Source: Spirochaetales bacterium (lineage in GTDB: Bacteria > Spirochaetota > Spirochaetia > DSM-2461). From it: a stretch of 6,023 bases of DNA. Shown one piece after another: positions 5,985 to 6,023 of this stretch (positions within the stretch are counted from its first letter, which is position 1; every line of letters begins with the position of its first letter). The position numbers and the translations under genes are program-made. The stretch is from the NCBI GenBank assembly GCA_002748225.1, contig PDRU01000056.1:1-6023 (forward strand). Direction: 5' to 3'. The notes beneath the pieces are model-generated. The model did not search any database and had not been told where the DNA came from. It was given only the letters and a program-made list of their open reading frames with translations.

Positions 5985-6023
5985 CAGTGATCGTTGAGAT
6001 TTTAGCAGACAACAAGCATAGGA

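Overview
This is a bacterial window with two confident operon-type units on the + strand, a damaged ribosomal-protein gene on the - strand at the left edge, and long AT-rich or hairpin-rich gaps between them. Shine-Dalgarno sequences are strong (GGAGG or AGGAGG, 5-8 nt before the starts) and coding DNA is of intermediate GC. The host cannot be named from the sequence. An archaeal-style two-gene Fe-S assembly pair in a bacterial setting suggests an anaerobic or microaerophilic bacterium, possibly from an uncultured lineage (inference).

Left edge (1-572, - strand): a gene for ribosomal protein S4 (rpsD) of the cysteine-free N-terminal type. Its reading frame is broken in a G-quadruplex-like tract near the N terminus and apparently again near the C terminus. 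The conserved middle, including the S4 RNA-binding domain, is intact in one frame. The gene runs off the window. A 234-nt divergent intergenic region (573-806) separates it from the next operon and holds an extended -10 promoter candidate.

Centre (807-2818, + strand): a tightly coupled pair, a SufC-like ATPase followed with a 4-nt ATGA overlap by a SufB/SufD-family scaffold. The pair has the layout and sequence character of the minimal SMS (SmsC-SmsB) Fe-S cluster biogenesis system rather than of a full sufBCDSE operon. No cysteine desulfurase, SufE, SufU or A-type carrier gene is present in the window.

Gap (2819-3341): 523 nt without a convincing gene. It contains a 12-bp perfect inverted repeat, an AT-rich 12-bp inverted repeat with A7/T7 arms, a possible intrinsic terminator, a short heptanucleotide repeat and a promoter candidate ahead of the next gene.

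Right (3342-5759, + strand): one 805-residue RND/MMPL-superfamily exporter with twelve predicted membrane helices. Its TM4 lacks the acidic residue that its TM10 retains. Downstream (5760-6023) lie three complementary arms able to form two competing hairpins, and a compact - strand terminator suggesting that a gene beyond the right edge converges on the exporter gene.

The Fe-S pair and the exporter are probably separate transcription units. Nothing in the sequence ties the exporter's substrate to Fe-S metabolism.
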